Source: Prosthecobacter sp. (GTDB lineage: Bacteria > Verrucomicrobiota > Verrucomicrobiia > Verrucomicrobiales > Verrucomicrobiaceae). Taken from it: 64,000 bases of DNA. Under the pieces are notes generated by a model. That model had not been told where the DNA came from. It saw only the letters and a program-made list of their open reading frames with translations, and made no database searches. Shown here one piece after another: positions 25,191-32,830 of this stretch (its first letter is position 1; each line of letters starts with the position of its first letter). The position numbers were made by a program, and so were the translations under genes. The stretch is taken from contig JABARQ010000027.1 in NCBI GenBank assembly GCA_019186985.1, forward strand, positions 16,291 to 80,290, given 5' to 3'.

Positions 25191-25622
25191 TCAACTCCAC
25201 TGCTGCGCGAGCGTCCTGATCCTGGCCCGCACGGCGGCGAGCCCGTTCAGCCGTGTCGGCGAAAGGATCCGGGTGAAGCCGCAGCGGATCCACAGCTCCG
25301 GCTCAACCGCGGCCGCCTCCGCTGGCAGGGCGCCGCTGTAAAGGTCGCACAGCACGGCGACAAGGCCGGCGACCATCGGTGAATCAGCCTCGCAGCGAAA
25401 ACGGGTGAGGCCGTCCTGAAGCTCCCCAAGCACCCAGACGCGGGAGACGCAGCCGGGCACGATGAGGGCATCGTCCTTCAGCTCCGCGGGCAGCCTCGTT
25501 TTCGCCACATAACTGGTTAGTGCGGCGAGGCGCTCATGGACGTTCTCGATGAGGCTGAGGCCTTCGATGAGCTCGTTCTGTCGGGCGGCGAGGGACATTC
25601 GGTGCATGGGCTGGATCATCAT
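25191..25622 (-). CDS. SufE-like Fe-S cluster assembly sulfur acceptor
   Basis: A 143-residue SufE/CsdE-type protein. SufE takes persulfide from the cysteine desulfurase SufS through its catalytic Cys, here C58 in IVPGCVSRVW, matching the E. coli V-x-G-C-x-S-x-V-W loop. Flanking features are the MSLAARQNELIEGLSLIENVHERLAALTSYV helix and the LVAVLCDLYSGALP helix. SufS and other suf genes are not adjacent. It overlaps the upstream AsmA-like gene by 4 bases (ATGA), indicating coupled translation. The start at 25622 (two Met codons) is chosen because it forms the overlap. Confidence 0.9.
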   Translation of the reverse strand: MMIQPMHRMSLAARQNELIEGLSLIENVHERLAALTSYVAKTRLPAELKDDALIVPGCVSRVWVLGELQDGLTRFRCEADSPMVAGLVAVLCDLYSGALPAEAAAVEPELWIRCGFTRILSPTRLNGLAAVRARIRTLAQQWS

Positions 25623-27193
25623 CTGCCGAGCAGGCCGCCACCAACGCCCTTGAGCAGGTCGAGGCCTTTTTCAGCGGCGTCCGAGGCCTTTTTCAAGGTG
25701 TCGGAGGGATTCGTGATCATCTCGGTGGCGCCCTTCAGCACCTCGCCGGGCTTCTTCGCCAGGTCCTCGCCAACAACGGGCTTCAGCAGGGTTTCACCCA
25801 CGGCGCCCGCCGCCTCGGCAGGGGCGTTGAGCAGGGCCCTGCCGGCCCCGCCGAGCAGACGTGCGGTGAGATCCTCCTCGGGCCTGTCGACGGTGCCGGT
25901 GATGCGCAGGGGCGTCCACAGCATGCCGGCGGCCGCGCCCGGCTGGCTGCTGGTGAAGACATGCTGCCTGGCGCCGGGGATCCATGTCAGCGTCTCGGGC
26001 GTGACCCCCAGCATGAACCACCCGTCAAGCCGTCCGCCGGTGGTGTCCAGCCTGCCTTCGAGGCGTAACAAACCATTCGACTGAATGACGATGTCCTCAA
26101 ACCTGCGCGCCTGCCCGCCGCCGCTGACGCGGGTGGTGGCGATGTCTAGCACGAGGCGCTTGAAGCGTTCGACGTTGGTGTAGGCGGCCAGCCTGCCGAG
26201 CAGCGGCACGGCGGTGAGGACGGCGTCCTTCAGCCGCACCGTCCCCTTCACGCCGGGTTCGGCCCCCGCCCTGCCGGCAATGTCCAGATCTCCCTCCAGC
26301 AGGCCGGTGAGCCGGAGCTTCCAGTCATCACTGACGATCTCCCTCAAGGGGACGCCGGAGAAGTGCGTGCTGATCTCCCAGCTCTTCTCCCGGGGACGCA
26401 CATGGCCGCTGGTGGTGATCTCGCTGTCGCCCATCCAGGTGAGGGTGGCGTGGGTGAGATGCAGGTCGTCCCGGCTCATGCGTGCGGTGGCGCGGACGAG
26501 GTTGAACTTCATCGGATGAACCTGCGCCGGCAGCTTGACCGGGGTCTCCAGAATGCCGTCCTCCACCGTCGCCTGGATGGAAGACTCCCCCTGCTGCCAG
26601 GTGCCCAGGCGAAGCTTGGAGCCGGTGAGGCGCCAGGGGCCGGGGTAGCTCAGGGCAAAGCTGTCAAAGCGGACGCCGTCGATCTCCGTCCGGTCGGGCA
26701 GGTAGCCCTTCAGCCATCCCGGAACGGAGCTTTTCGCGGGCGGCTTTTCACCAGCATCCACCTCTGCTTCAACAGGGCCGGAGCCAGCCGCCTTCAGGCC
26801 CTTGGCGCCGCCATCAAAGGAAAGCGCGAGCGAGTCGGCCCCGGTTTCAATGATCCTCCACCGGCGGTCGCGGAACGCATTCCAGTCGAGCGCCAGGCGC
26901 AGGGCGCCGACCTCGGCCTTCCAGCCGCTGCCGGTGCTGGCCGTCAGGCTGCGGGTGGTCACCTCATCCCCCGACCAGCGCAGCGGCTCAAGCGTGACGC
27001 CGCCCTTCACCTGCACTCCGAGGAACTGCTCCATGCGGCTGCGGAACTCGTCCTTCTGCAGGTAGCCGCGCACCCAGCTCATGACCAGCATGGGCGCCAG
27101 CAGCAGGACAAGCCCGGCCGTCAGGCCAAGCCCGGCCAGGGCCAGCATCCAGCGGGGGACCTGGCGGGAGCGGCGGCGGGAACGGGTGGACAT
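25619..27193 (-). CDS. AsmA-like inner-membrane protein
   Basis: A 524-residue membrane protein. ATG 27193 gives a charged start (MSTRSRRRSRQVPRW) and a single helix (MLALAGLGLTAGLVLLLAPMLVM); the rest faces the periplasm. It shows an AsmA-type pattern: repeated beta strands such as LRLALDWNAFRDRRWRIIETGADSLALSFDG, a C-terminal region KDAVLTAVPLLGRLAAYTNVERFKRLVLDIATTRV like the AsmA_2/DUF3971 end, and a final Ala/Leu helix. AsmA-like proteins take part in phospholipid transfer to the outer membrane. Length and family assignment are plausible, not proven. It sits between mpg and sufE in one transcription unit. Confidence 0.7.
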   Translation of the reverse strand: MSTRSRRRSRQVPRWMLALAGLGLTAGLVLLLAPMLVMSWVRGYLQKDEFRSRMEQFLGVQVKGGVTLEPLRWSGDEVTTRSLTASTGSGWKAEVGALRLALDWNAFRDRRWRIIETGADSLALSFDGGAKGLKAAGSGPVEAEVDAGEKPPAKSSVPGWLKGYLPDRTEIDGVRFDSFALSYPGPWRLTGSKLRLGTWQQGESSIQATVEDGILETPVKLPAQVHPMKFNLVRATARMSRDDLHLTHATLTWMGDSEITTSGHVRPREKSWEISTHFSGVPLREIVSDDWKLRLTGLLEGDLDIAGRAGAEPGVKGTVRLKDAVLTAVPLLGRLAAYTNVERFKRLVLDIATTRVSGGGQARRFEDIVIQSNGLLRLEGRLDTTGGRLDGWFMLGVTPETLTWIPGARQHVFTSSQPGAAAGMLWTPLRITGTVDRPEEDLTARLLGGAGRALLNAPAEAAGAVGETLLKPVVGEDLAKKPGEVLKGATEMITNPSDTLKKASDAAEKGLDLLKGVGGGLLGR

Positions 27194-27232
27194 GGGTTGC
27201 GAAGATGCTGGCGTTCGGGGCAGGCGCAAGCC

Positions 27233-27835
27233 TCAGGGAAGCCTGACCCGGCCATGCGGCACGCTGACATGCGGGTGGTTTGCGGCAAGAAAGCGCCACG
27301 GGCGGTCCACCGCCCGGGAGATGCCGACGCGGATGTCGGTGACGACCACCGGTCGCATTCCGGAGGGGCGCAGCCCGCAGTCCTCCGGACGCCCCCGGCC
27401 CGCCATGCGCGTGCCATGATGCCCGCCCGTGACGCCCAGGGCCATGCCCGTCTTCCCCGGGCCGGAGCACAGGTCATGAACACACTTTTTGTTACGCCGT
27501 TGCATCATTTGTTCGACGCCCAGCCTGGGCTCCAGGGCGCGCACGAGGACCAGGCCGTCCCTGCCGCCGCCCTTCACCAGGAGGTTGAAGAGCCAGTACA
27601 TGCCGTAGTTGAGGTAGACATAGGCGGCGCCGGGCGGCATGAGGCGAACGAACTCCCGCGCGCCCGGCCTGGAGAAGGTGTGGCAGGCCTCGTCATCCTC
27701 GGCGGCATACGCCTCGGTCTCGACGATGATTCCCGAGCAGCCCCGCCAGACCAGCTCCACACCGATGAGGTCATGCGCGACGGAAAGCACGTCGCGCTCA
27801 AAGAAGCCGGGCTTCAGAAAAGGGGCCGTCTTCAT
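27233..27835 (-). CDS. 3-methyladenine DNA glycosylase (AAG/MPG family)
   Basis: A 200-residue alkyladenine glycosylase, removing alkylated purines in base excision repair. ATG 27835 gives MKTAPFLKPGFFERDVLSVAHDLIG, typical of the family. The catalytic motif VETEAY (38-43), the intercalating block YVYLNYGMYWLFN and the loop LCSGPGKTGMALGV all match the family. The C-terminus VGISRAVDRPWRFLAANHPHVS is also typical. It is 4 bases downstream of nif3 and 39 bases upstream of the AsmA-like gene, so it is in the same operon. Confidence 0.92.
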   Translation of the reverse strand: MKTAPFLKPGFFERDVLSVAHDLIGVELVWRGCSGIIVETEAYAAEDDEACHTFSRPGAREFVRLMPPGAAYVYLNYGMYWLFNLLVKGGGRDGLVLVRALEPRLGVEQMMQRRNKKCVHDLCSGPGKTGMALGVTGGHHGTRMAGRGRPEDCGLRPSGMRPVVVTDIRVGISRAVDRPWRFLAANHPHVSVPHGRVRLP

Positions 27836-27839
27836 GGCT

Positions 27840-28601
27840 TCACAGGCCGGTGGGATGGTCGACAAAGCACCATGGCAGGCCGAACTGCCGCTCCAGATGC
27901 ACGGCCAGGGCCTTCACGCCGAAGGTCTCCGTGGCGTAGTGGCCGCCGTAAAGGACGTTGATGCCAAGCTCCTCCGCCAGCGTGTAGCTCCAGTGCGGCC
28001 CCTCGCCGGTGATGAAGGTGTCCACGCCGGCCCTCGCGGCGGCGGCGATTTCAGAACCGCCGCCTCCGGACGAGATGCCGATGCGCCGGGTGATCCGGGG
28101 GCCTCCGGCGCAGACATGCACACGGCCGCCGCCGAGGGCCTGGGTGAAGCGGGCCACCACATCTTCAAGCGCCAGCCCAGCCTCGCACATCACGCCCACG
28201 GACATGCCCTTGTATTCCAAAAACCCACCGGAGGCCGCCAGACCCATGGCGTTGGCGATGCAGGCGTTGTTGCCAAGCGTGGGGTGGGCGTCGAGAGGCA
28301 GGTGCGCGCTGTAGATCGCGAGGTTGTTCTCCAGCGCCAGGCCCATCCTTTCAAAGGTGCCGCCCGTCCAGGGCTGCAGGCCGGACCAGAACATGCCGTG
28401 ATGCACGATGAGCAGGTCCGCGCGCGTGGCCACGGCCTTTTTCACGACCGGCAGGGTGGCGTCCACCGCCGCGGCGATGCGCGTCACCTGGCCGCTGCGG
28501 TTCTGAAGCTGAAGGCCGTTCACGGCGTTCGAATAGTCCGGCAGTTCGTTGATGCGCAGCGTGCTGTCGAGATGGGCGGTGATGGCGGAAAGTGAAGGCA
28601 T
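27840..28601 (-). CDS. Nif3-like dinuclear metal-center protein
   Basis: A 253-residue member of the Nif3/YbgI (DUF34/GTP cyclohydrolase I type 2) family, a toroidal hexamer with a dinuclear metal site. ATG 28601 gives MPSLSAITAHLDSTLRINELPDYSNAVNGLQ, the usual start. Metal ligands visible are H67 and H68 in IVHHGMFW, the D in SAHLPLDAHP and the C-terminal VLYGGHYATETFGVKALAVHLE. The exact function of this family is unsettled; it has been linked to metal homeostasis and GTP or folate metabolism. First gene of the run with mpg, asmA-like, sufE and tatD; gap to mpg is 4 bases. Confidence 0.9.
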   Translation of the reverse strand: MPSLSAITAHLDSTLRINELPDYSNAVNGLQLQNRSGQVTRIAAAVDATLPVVKKAVATRADLLIVHHGMFWSGLQPWTGGTFERMGLALENNLAIYSAHLPLDAHPTLGNNACIANAMGLAASGGFLEYKGMSVGVMCEAGLALEDVVARFTQALGGGRVHVCAGGPRITRRIGISSGGGGSEIAAAARAGVDTFITGEGPHWSYTLAEELGINVLYGGHYATETFGVKALAVHLERQFGLPWCFVDHPTGL

Positions 28602-28756
28602 GACGGTATGAGGATCGGCCTTATCTCGCATGAATGTGCCACCCTGTTCAAGCCATCGCTTGGTCAGAAGTCCGTCCACAGCGTCCGGAAGTCTTGACTT
28701 GCGGCTTTTCCAGTCCTGTGGTTGCCAGTCCTTAAACACCGCCTAGTCTCGATTCC

Positions 28757-29569
28757 GTGATCGCCATCGCAACGGCCAGCCAGAAGGGAGGCGTGGGTAA
28801 AACCACGCTCTGCATCAACCTCGCCTACTCACTCGCCCGCCGCGGGTGGACGACGCTGCTCGTGGACACGGACCCCCAGGGCGGGGTCGGCCTGTCCCTG
28901 GCCAGGTCCACACGCGCCCGGCCAGGCTTTTACGACTTTCTCTGCGGGGCTGAGCGCGACCTGAACCGCCTGGTGCTCTCCACCCGCCTGCCGGAGCTGC
29001 AGATTCTCCCCGGCGGCCAGTATGATGCGGCGGCACGGCGCGGCTGGTCCTCCCAGGAGGTGCCTTCGCGCCTGGCCGACCTGCTGCGCGCCGCCGAACT
29101 GCGTGGCGTGGACTGCCTGATCATGGACACGGCCGCAGGCCTGAATGCGATGACGGAATCCGTCGTGAAGGCCTGTGACTACGTCGTCCTGCCCCAGCAG
29201 GCGGAGCCTCTCGCCGTGCGCAGCGTGCCACACATGCTGGAAACGCTGTCCCGCTTCCGCAGCGAAGGCGCCGGGGTCAAGGTCGCGGGCATCCTCATGA
29301 CCATGGTCGCCGGTGAAAGCCAGGTCAGCCAGAAGGTGGTTTCCGAGCTGCGCGCCCTGCTGCCCGCAGACCTGCTTTTCGACCAGGCCGTGCCGCGCCT
29401 GAACTCCTTCCTCGAAGCCAGCGCCATGGGGGTGCCGGTCGCCCTGTTGAAAAAGAACCCGCCTCCCGAGGCGCTGCTTTTTGACCAGCTCGCCGCCGAG
29501 ATCGAACGCCGGACGGGCCTCCTCCAGGAACGCGAATCCAACCATGCCCATGCAAGTCTCCTGGATTGA
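28757..29569 (+). CDS. ParA family ATPase
   Basis: A 270-residue deviant-Walker ATPase. It starts at GTG 28757 (MIAIATASQKGGVGKTTL); the Walker A KGGVGKTT is at 10-17 with the deviant Lys, the Walker A' region is LLVDTDPQGGVGLSL and the Walker B-like strand is CLIMDTAAGLNAMT. There is no N-terminal DNA-binding (HTH) domain as in plasmid ParA/SopA, so it is of the small Soj/ParA or cargo-positioning type. No parB or parS site was found next to it. Instead it overlaps by 26 bases with an acidic protein gene. It may position a protein complex rather than the chromosome. Confidence 0.92.
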   Translation: MIAIATASQKGGVGKTTLCINLAYSLARRGWTTLLVDTDPQGGVGLSLARSTRARPGFYDFLCGAERDLNRLVLSTRLPELQILPGGQYDAAARRGWSSQEVPSRLADLLRAAELRGVDCLIMDTAAGLNAMTESVVKACDYVVLPQQAEPLAVRSVPHMLETLSRFRSEGAGVKVAGILMTMVAGESQVSQKVVSELRALLPADLLFDQAVPRLNSFLEASAMGVPVALLKKNPPPEALLFDQLAAEIERRTGLLQERESNHAHASLLD

Positions 29570-30335
29570 TGCCGATGAGGTCGGCGCCCTGCTTGGCAGG
29601 CTGCGTGACACGCCGCCGGCCGCGGCTTCCACCGAGCTTGCAAATCATGAGGCCCCCGCCCTGCTCGTGGCCGATTTCGAGCCTGTCCAGGCCGAAGCGC
29701 CCGAGCCTTCAGCCAACGTGCCGCAAACGCCCGTAGAAACCTCTTCCGACTCGCATCACGACCTGGATCTTTTCAGGGCCCGCCTGCAGGCCATCCGTGA
29801 ACGTGCCATGAACGCTGGCCTGCTTCCCGGCGATGCCCCGGCCCCCCAGGCCGTCGAACCAGACAGCCTGCCCGCCCATGAAGAAGAAGAGGAAATGGCC
29901 GGGGAACTGCCCATCGAGGGAACACCGCCAGGCTCCGATGAAGCACCCTCCTGGACCCCCTACCAGCCTTCCGGCAGTTCCGTGAACGAAAGGCTCGAGG
30001 GATTTGCCGCCTGGGCCCGGCCCTTGATGAACGGTTCAAGCCTCTTCGTCATTGATGACCAGGGAGATCTGCTCTGGGGACGGTCTTCTCATCAGGAACT
30101 TGTGGTTACGACCGTCATGGCCTGGGTGGCCTTCTCCCGCATGAGCGGCGTCCTCGCCTTTGAACGGGTGCCCCTCCTTCATCAACGCATGGCGACAGGT
30201 GACCATCTGACGGCCCTGCCCTGCCCGACACGCCTCGGCTTGCTGCACATCGCCATCACCGGAGATCATGCGGTGGCCGATGAGCATGTGCCCGAACTGC
30301 GCCAGGCCTTGATTGCCGCAATGGAGGCTTCCTGA
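29544..30335 (+). CDS. Acidic protein overlapping parA, possible roadblock/LC7-like C-terminus
   Basis: 263 residues from ATG 29544 (MPMQVSWIDADEVGALLGRL), overlapping the ParA gene by 26 bases in another frame. The first ~165 residues are disordered and acidic (EEEEEMAGELPIEG) with Pro/Ala-rich segments; one helix FRARLQAIRERAMNAGLLPG may be an interaction motif. The last ~95 residues look globular: SLFVIDDQGDLLWGRSSHQELVVTTVMAWVAFSRM resembles the start of a roadblock/LC7 domain (MglB-like), but the similarity is weak and unverified. It is likely the ParA partner; an adaptor that links ParA to a cargo is a fair reading. Confidence 0.6.
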   Translation: MPMQVSWIDADEVGALLGRLRDTPPAAASTELANHEAPALLVADFEPVQAEAPEPSANVPQTPVETSSDSHHDLDLFRARLQAIRERAMNAGLLPGDAPAPQAVEPDSLPAHEEEEEMAGELPIEGTPPGSDEAPSWTPYQPSGSSVNERLEGFAAWARPLMNGSSLFVIDDQGDLLWGRSSHQELVVTTVMAWVAFSRMSGVLAFERVPLLHQRMATGDHLTALPCPTRLGLLHIAITGDHAVADEHVPELRQALIAAMEAS

Positions 30336-30434
30336 GCCTCAATATCGGCACAAAAAGACCGGCTGCCATTCTAGTGGTTTCAAACTAACTGGGTTCTGGA
30401 TCGTTACCTAGGTGCATCATCCTCTTCCTCCCCC

Positions 30435-31343
30435 ATGAAACCGCTCGACCTCCAGGTGAATGGCTACGCCGGCACCGACTTCAACCGTGAAGGACTGACC
30501 GCCGAAGCCCTGCATCATGCCTGCAAATGCCTCGTTGAAGACGGCTGCGACAGCATCCTGGCCACCTTCATCACCGATGACCTGGAAGCCATGGCGGCAC
30601 GCATGGAAACCCTGGTCAAACTGCGTGAACAGGACGGCCTGGCACGCAGTGTCATCGCGGGCATTCATATCGAAGGCCCCTTCATCAACCCGGAAAAGGG
30701 CTATGTCGGCGCCCATCCCCAGCAGCATGTCAAGCCCGCCACCCTGGAGAATGCCAAGCTTCTCCTGGATGCCGCAGGCGGTCTGGCACGCATCGTCACC
30801 CTGGCCCCGGAGCACGACGAGGGCTTCCACACCACGGAGTTCCTGGCCAACAACGGCGTGACGGTCTCGGCCGGCCATTGCAACCCCAGCCTGGAAGTTC
30901 TGCGCGCCGCCACGGAGCACGGGCTGAGCATGTTCACCCATGTCGGCAACGGCTGCCCGATGCAGATGCACCGCCACGACAACGTCATCCAGCGCGCCCT
31001 GGCCCTGCGTGACAAGCTCTGGCTCTGCTTCATCCCCGACGGTGTGCACATCGAGTTCTTCGCCCTGGCCAACTACCTGCGCGCCGCAGGGCTCGAGAAG
31101 ACCATCTTTGTCACGGACGCCATCTCCGCCGCGCGCCTCGGCCCTGGCAAGTACAGCCTCGCCGGCTGGGACATCCTCATTGGCGAGGACCTCGTCGCCC
31201 GCAGCCCGGACGGCTCCCACTTTGTCGGCAGCACGGTCACCATCCCGCGCATCCTGGTGAACGGCCAGCAGCAGCTCGGACTCAGCAAGGCCGAGCTGGC
31301 GCAGCTTCTGGATGCCAATCCGCGCAAGGCGGTCGGCCTGTAG
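30435..31343 (+). CDS. nagA: N-acetylglucosamine-6-phosphate deacetylase, short form
   Basis: A 302-residue amidohydrolase that removes acetate from GlcNAc-6-P in cell-wall recycling and chitin use. Metal and catalytic residues are present: E80 in HIEGPF, H148 in SAGHCNP, H169 in MFTHVGNG, H205 in IPDGVH and the catalytic D228 in FVTDAIS. The N-terminal beta-sandwich half of the usual ~380-residue enzyme is missing; the protein starts directly at LDLQVNGYAGTDF, which normally lies near residue 50. The barrel is intact, so it is probably active. The start ATG 30435 follows a C-rich leader, and no nagB neighbour is present. Confidence 0.87.
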   Translation: MKPLDLQVNGYAGTDFNREGLTAEALHHACKCLVEDGCDSILATFITDDLEAMAARMETLVKLREQDGLARSVIAGIHIEGPFINPEKGYVGAHPQQHVKPATLENAKLLLDAAGGLARIVTLAPEHDEGFHTTEFLANNGVTVSAGHCNPSLEVLRAATEHGLSMFTHVGNGCPMQMHRHDNVIQRALALRDKLWLCFIPDGVHIEFFALANYLRAAGLEKTIFVTDAISAARLGPGKYSLAGWDILIGEDLVARSPDGSHFVGSTVTIPRILVNGQQQLGLSKAELAQLLDANPRKAVGL

Positions 31344-31452
31344 GTCCCGGTAACCTGGGATTGACCCAATCCATTGTTCGTCCTTTGTTATGAACTGTGC
31401 GTATCCTGCGCACCCCTGACATCCATCCTTCACTCCAACCCACCCTTCCTTC

Positions 31453-31947
31453 ATGGCCCTCTCCGTCGGCTCCTCCGCTCCTGACTTCACCGTGACCACC
31501 CTCGGCGCCGGCGGCCCCGAGCTCTTCAAGCTGTCCGAACATGTCGGCGCCTCCAACATCCTCCTGCTCTTTGTGCCCATGGCCTTCACCGGCGTCTGCA
31601 CCAAGGAGTTCTGCGAGCTGTCCAGCAGCATCAACGAATACAAGTCCCTGAACGCCGCCGTCATCGGCATCAGCGGCGACAACCCCTTCGCCCAGAAGGC
31701 CTGGGCCGAGAAGGAGGGCATCACCCTTCAGCTCCTCAGCGACTACGACCACAAGGTCACCACGGCCTACGGCGTCGCTTATGACAGCTTCCTTCCAGCC
31801 AAAAACCTGATCATGGGCGGCGTGCCGAAGCGCTCCGCCTTCATCATCGACAAGGCCGGCGTCATCCAGTACGCCGAAGTCCTCGAAAGCCCCGGTGACC
31901 TGCCCAACTTCGCCGCCATCAAGGCGAAGCTCGCCGAACTGGGCTGA
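31453..31947 (+). CDS. Peroxiredoxin (AhpC/TSA, BCP/AhpE-like)
   Basis: A 164-residue thiol peroxidase. The peroxidatic cysteine C49 lies in the PxxxTxxC context VPMAFTGVCTKEFCEL; a second cysteine C54 follows at five residues, the C-x4-C arrangement of atypical two-Cys BCP-type enzymes. The AhpC-type fold is supported by MALSVGSSAPDFTVTTL, ISGDNPFAQKAWAEKEGITLQLLSDYD, and RSAFIIDKAGVIQYAEV. The protein is cytoplasmic (no signal). It is monocistronic, ended by a terminator at 31977-32010. Confidence 0.93.
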   Translation: MALSVGSSAPDFTVTTLGAGGPELFKLSEHVGASNILLLFVPMAFTGVCTKEFCELSSSINEYKSLNAAVIGISGDNPFAQKAWAEKEGITLQLLSDYDHKVTTAYGVAYDSFLPAKNLIMGGVPKRSAFIIDKAGVIQYAEVLESPGDLPNFAAIKAKLAELG

Positions 31948-31976
31948 GCTGACCTAACCTCAAGCATGTTTGATTT

Positions 31977-32010
31977 GCGGCGGGCCCCCGGTGGCCCGCC
32001 GCCTCTTTTT
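31977..32010 (+). terminator. Rho-independent terminator after the peroxiredoxin gene
   Basis: A 10-bp perfect inverted repeat, gcggcgggcc (31977-31986) and ggcccgccgc (31993-32002), with loop cccggt, is followed by CTCTTTTT. It lies inside the upstream extension of the SDR reading frame, so it supports the later start at 32071. Confidence 0.88.
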
Positions 32011-32070
32011 GATCGACTCACCACCGACGATAGGATCATCTCGCGCCCTGCGTCCTCTCCTGTCCCAACC

Positions 32071-32829
32071 ATGATCCCCATCGACCTCAGCGGCAAAGTC
32101 GCCCTCATCACCGGAGCCTCCCAGGGCATCGGCGCCCAGATCGCCCGCACCTTCCATCGGGCGGGAGCCACCGTGGTGCTCAACCATCCCGGCCTGGACA
32201 ACACAGCGGCCGACGCCCAGGCGCTTGCGGATGAGCTCAACGTCCACCGCACCGACAGCGCCGTCGTCATCGCCGCCGATGTCTCCAGGCCGGATCAGGT
32301 GCAGGCCATGATGGGCCAGGTCCAGGCGCAGTGCGGCGGGCTCGATTTCCTCGTCAACAACGCCGCCATCATCAAGGACCGTACCATCGCCAAAATGGGC
32401 CTCGATGAGTGGGACGCGGTGATCGACGTGAACCTCTCGGGCGTCTTCTACGGCTGCAAGTACGCCCTCGAGATCATGCGCGAGGGCGGGGCCATCGTCA
32501 GCTTCGGCAGCATCGCCGCCATCCAGGGATTCTTCGGCCAGGCCAATTATGCTTCCGCGAAGGCCGGCGTTCAGGCGATGATGCGAGTGCTCAGCCGTGA
32601 GGCCGCCAGACGGAACATCCGCGCCAACGCGGTCGCTCCAGGCGTGATCGACACCAGCATGGCCGCCACCATCCCCGAGGCGGTGCGCGCCGAGATGATC
32701 AAGAACGTGCCGCTGGCCCGCTTCGGCACCACGGAGGAGGTGGCCAATGTGGTTCTCTTCCTCTGCTCGCCCCTGGCCAGCTACATCACCGGCCAGACCC
32801 TTGAGATCAACGGAGGCTGGAGGGGCTGA
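32071..32829 (+). CDS. Short-chain dehydrogenase/reductase (FabG/PhaB-like)
   Basis: A 252-residue classical SDR. It has the NAD(P)-binding TGASQGIG (14-21), NNAA (96-99), the structural N121 and the catalytic S147, Y160 and K164 (GSIAAIQGFFGQANYASAKAG), and ends ITGQTLEINGGW as in FabG. ATG 32071 was chosen over 31966 because the earlier start would run through the terminator. The next genes encode a CoA-transferase and a thiolase, so 3-hydroxyacyl-CoA/3-hydroxybutyrate dehydrogenation or acetoacetyl-CoA reduction (PhaB-like) is more likely than a fatty acid synthase role. Confidence 0.87.
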   Translation: MIPIDLSGKVALITGASQGIGAQIARTFHRAGATVVLNHPGLDNTAADAQALADELNVHRTDSAVVIAADVSRPDQVQAMMGQVQAQCGGLDFLVNNAAIIKDRTIAKMGLDEWDAVIDVNLSGVFYGCKYALEIMREGGAIVSFGSIAAIQGFFGQANYASAKAGVQAMMRVLSREAARRNIRANAVAPGVIDTSMAATIPEAVRAEMIKNVPLARFGTTEEVANVVLFLCSPLASYITGQTLEINGGWRG

Positions 32830-32830
32830 C

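Noticed and set aside
31361..31394. Promoter-like TTGACC and TATGAA before the peroxiredoxin
   Set aside because: Spacing is 22 bp, too long for a typical sigma-70 promoter.
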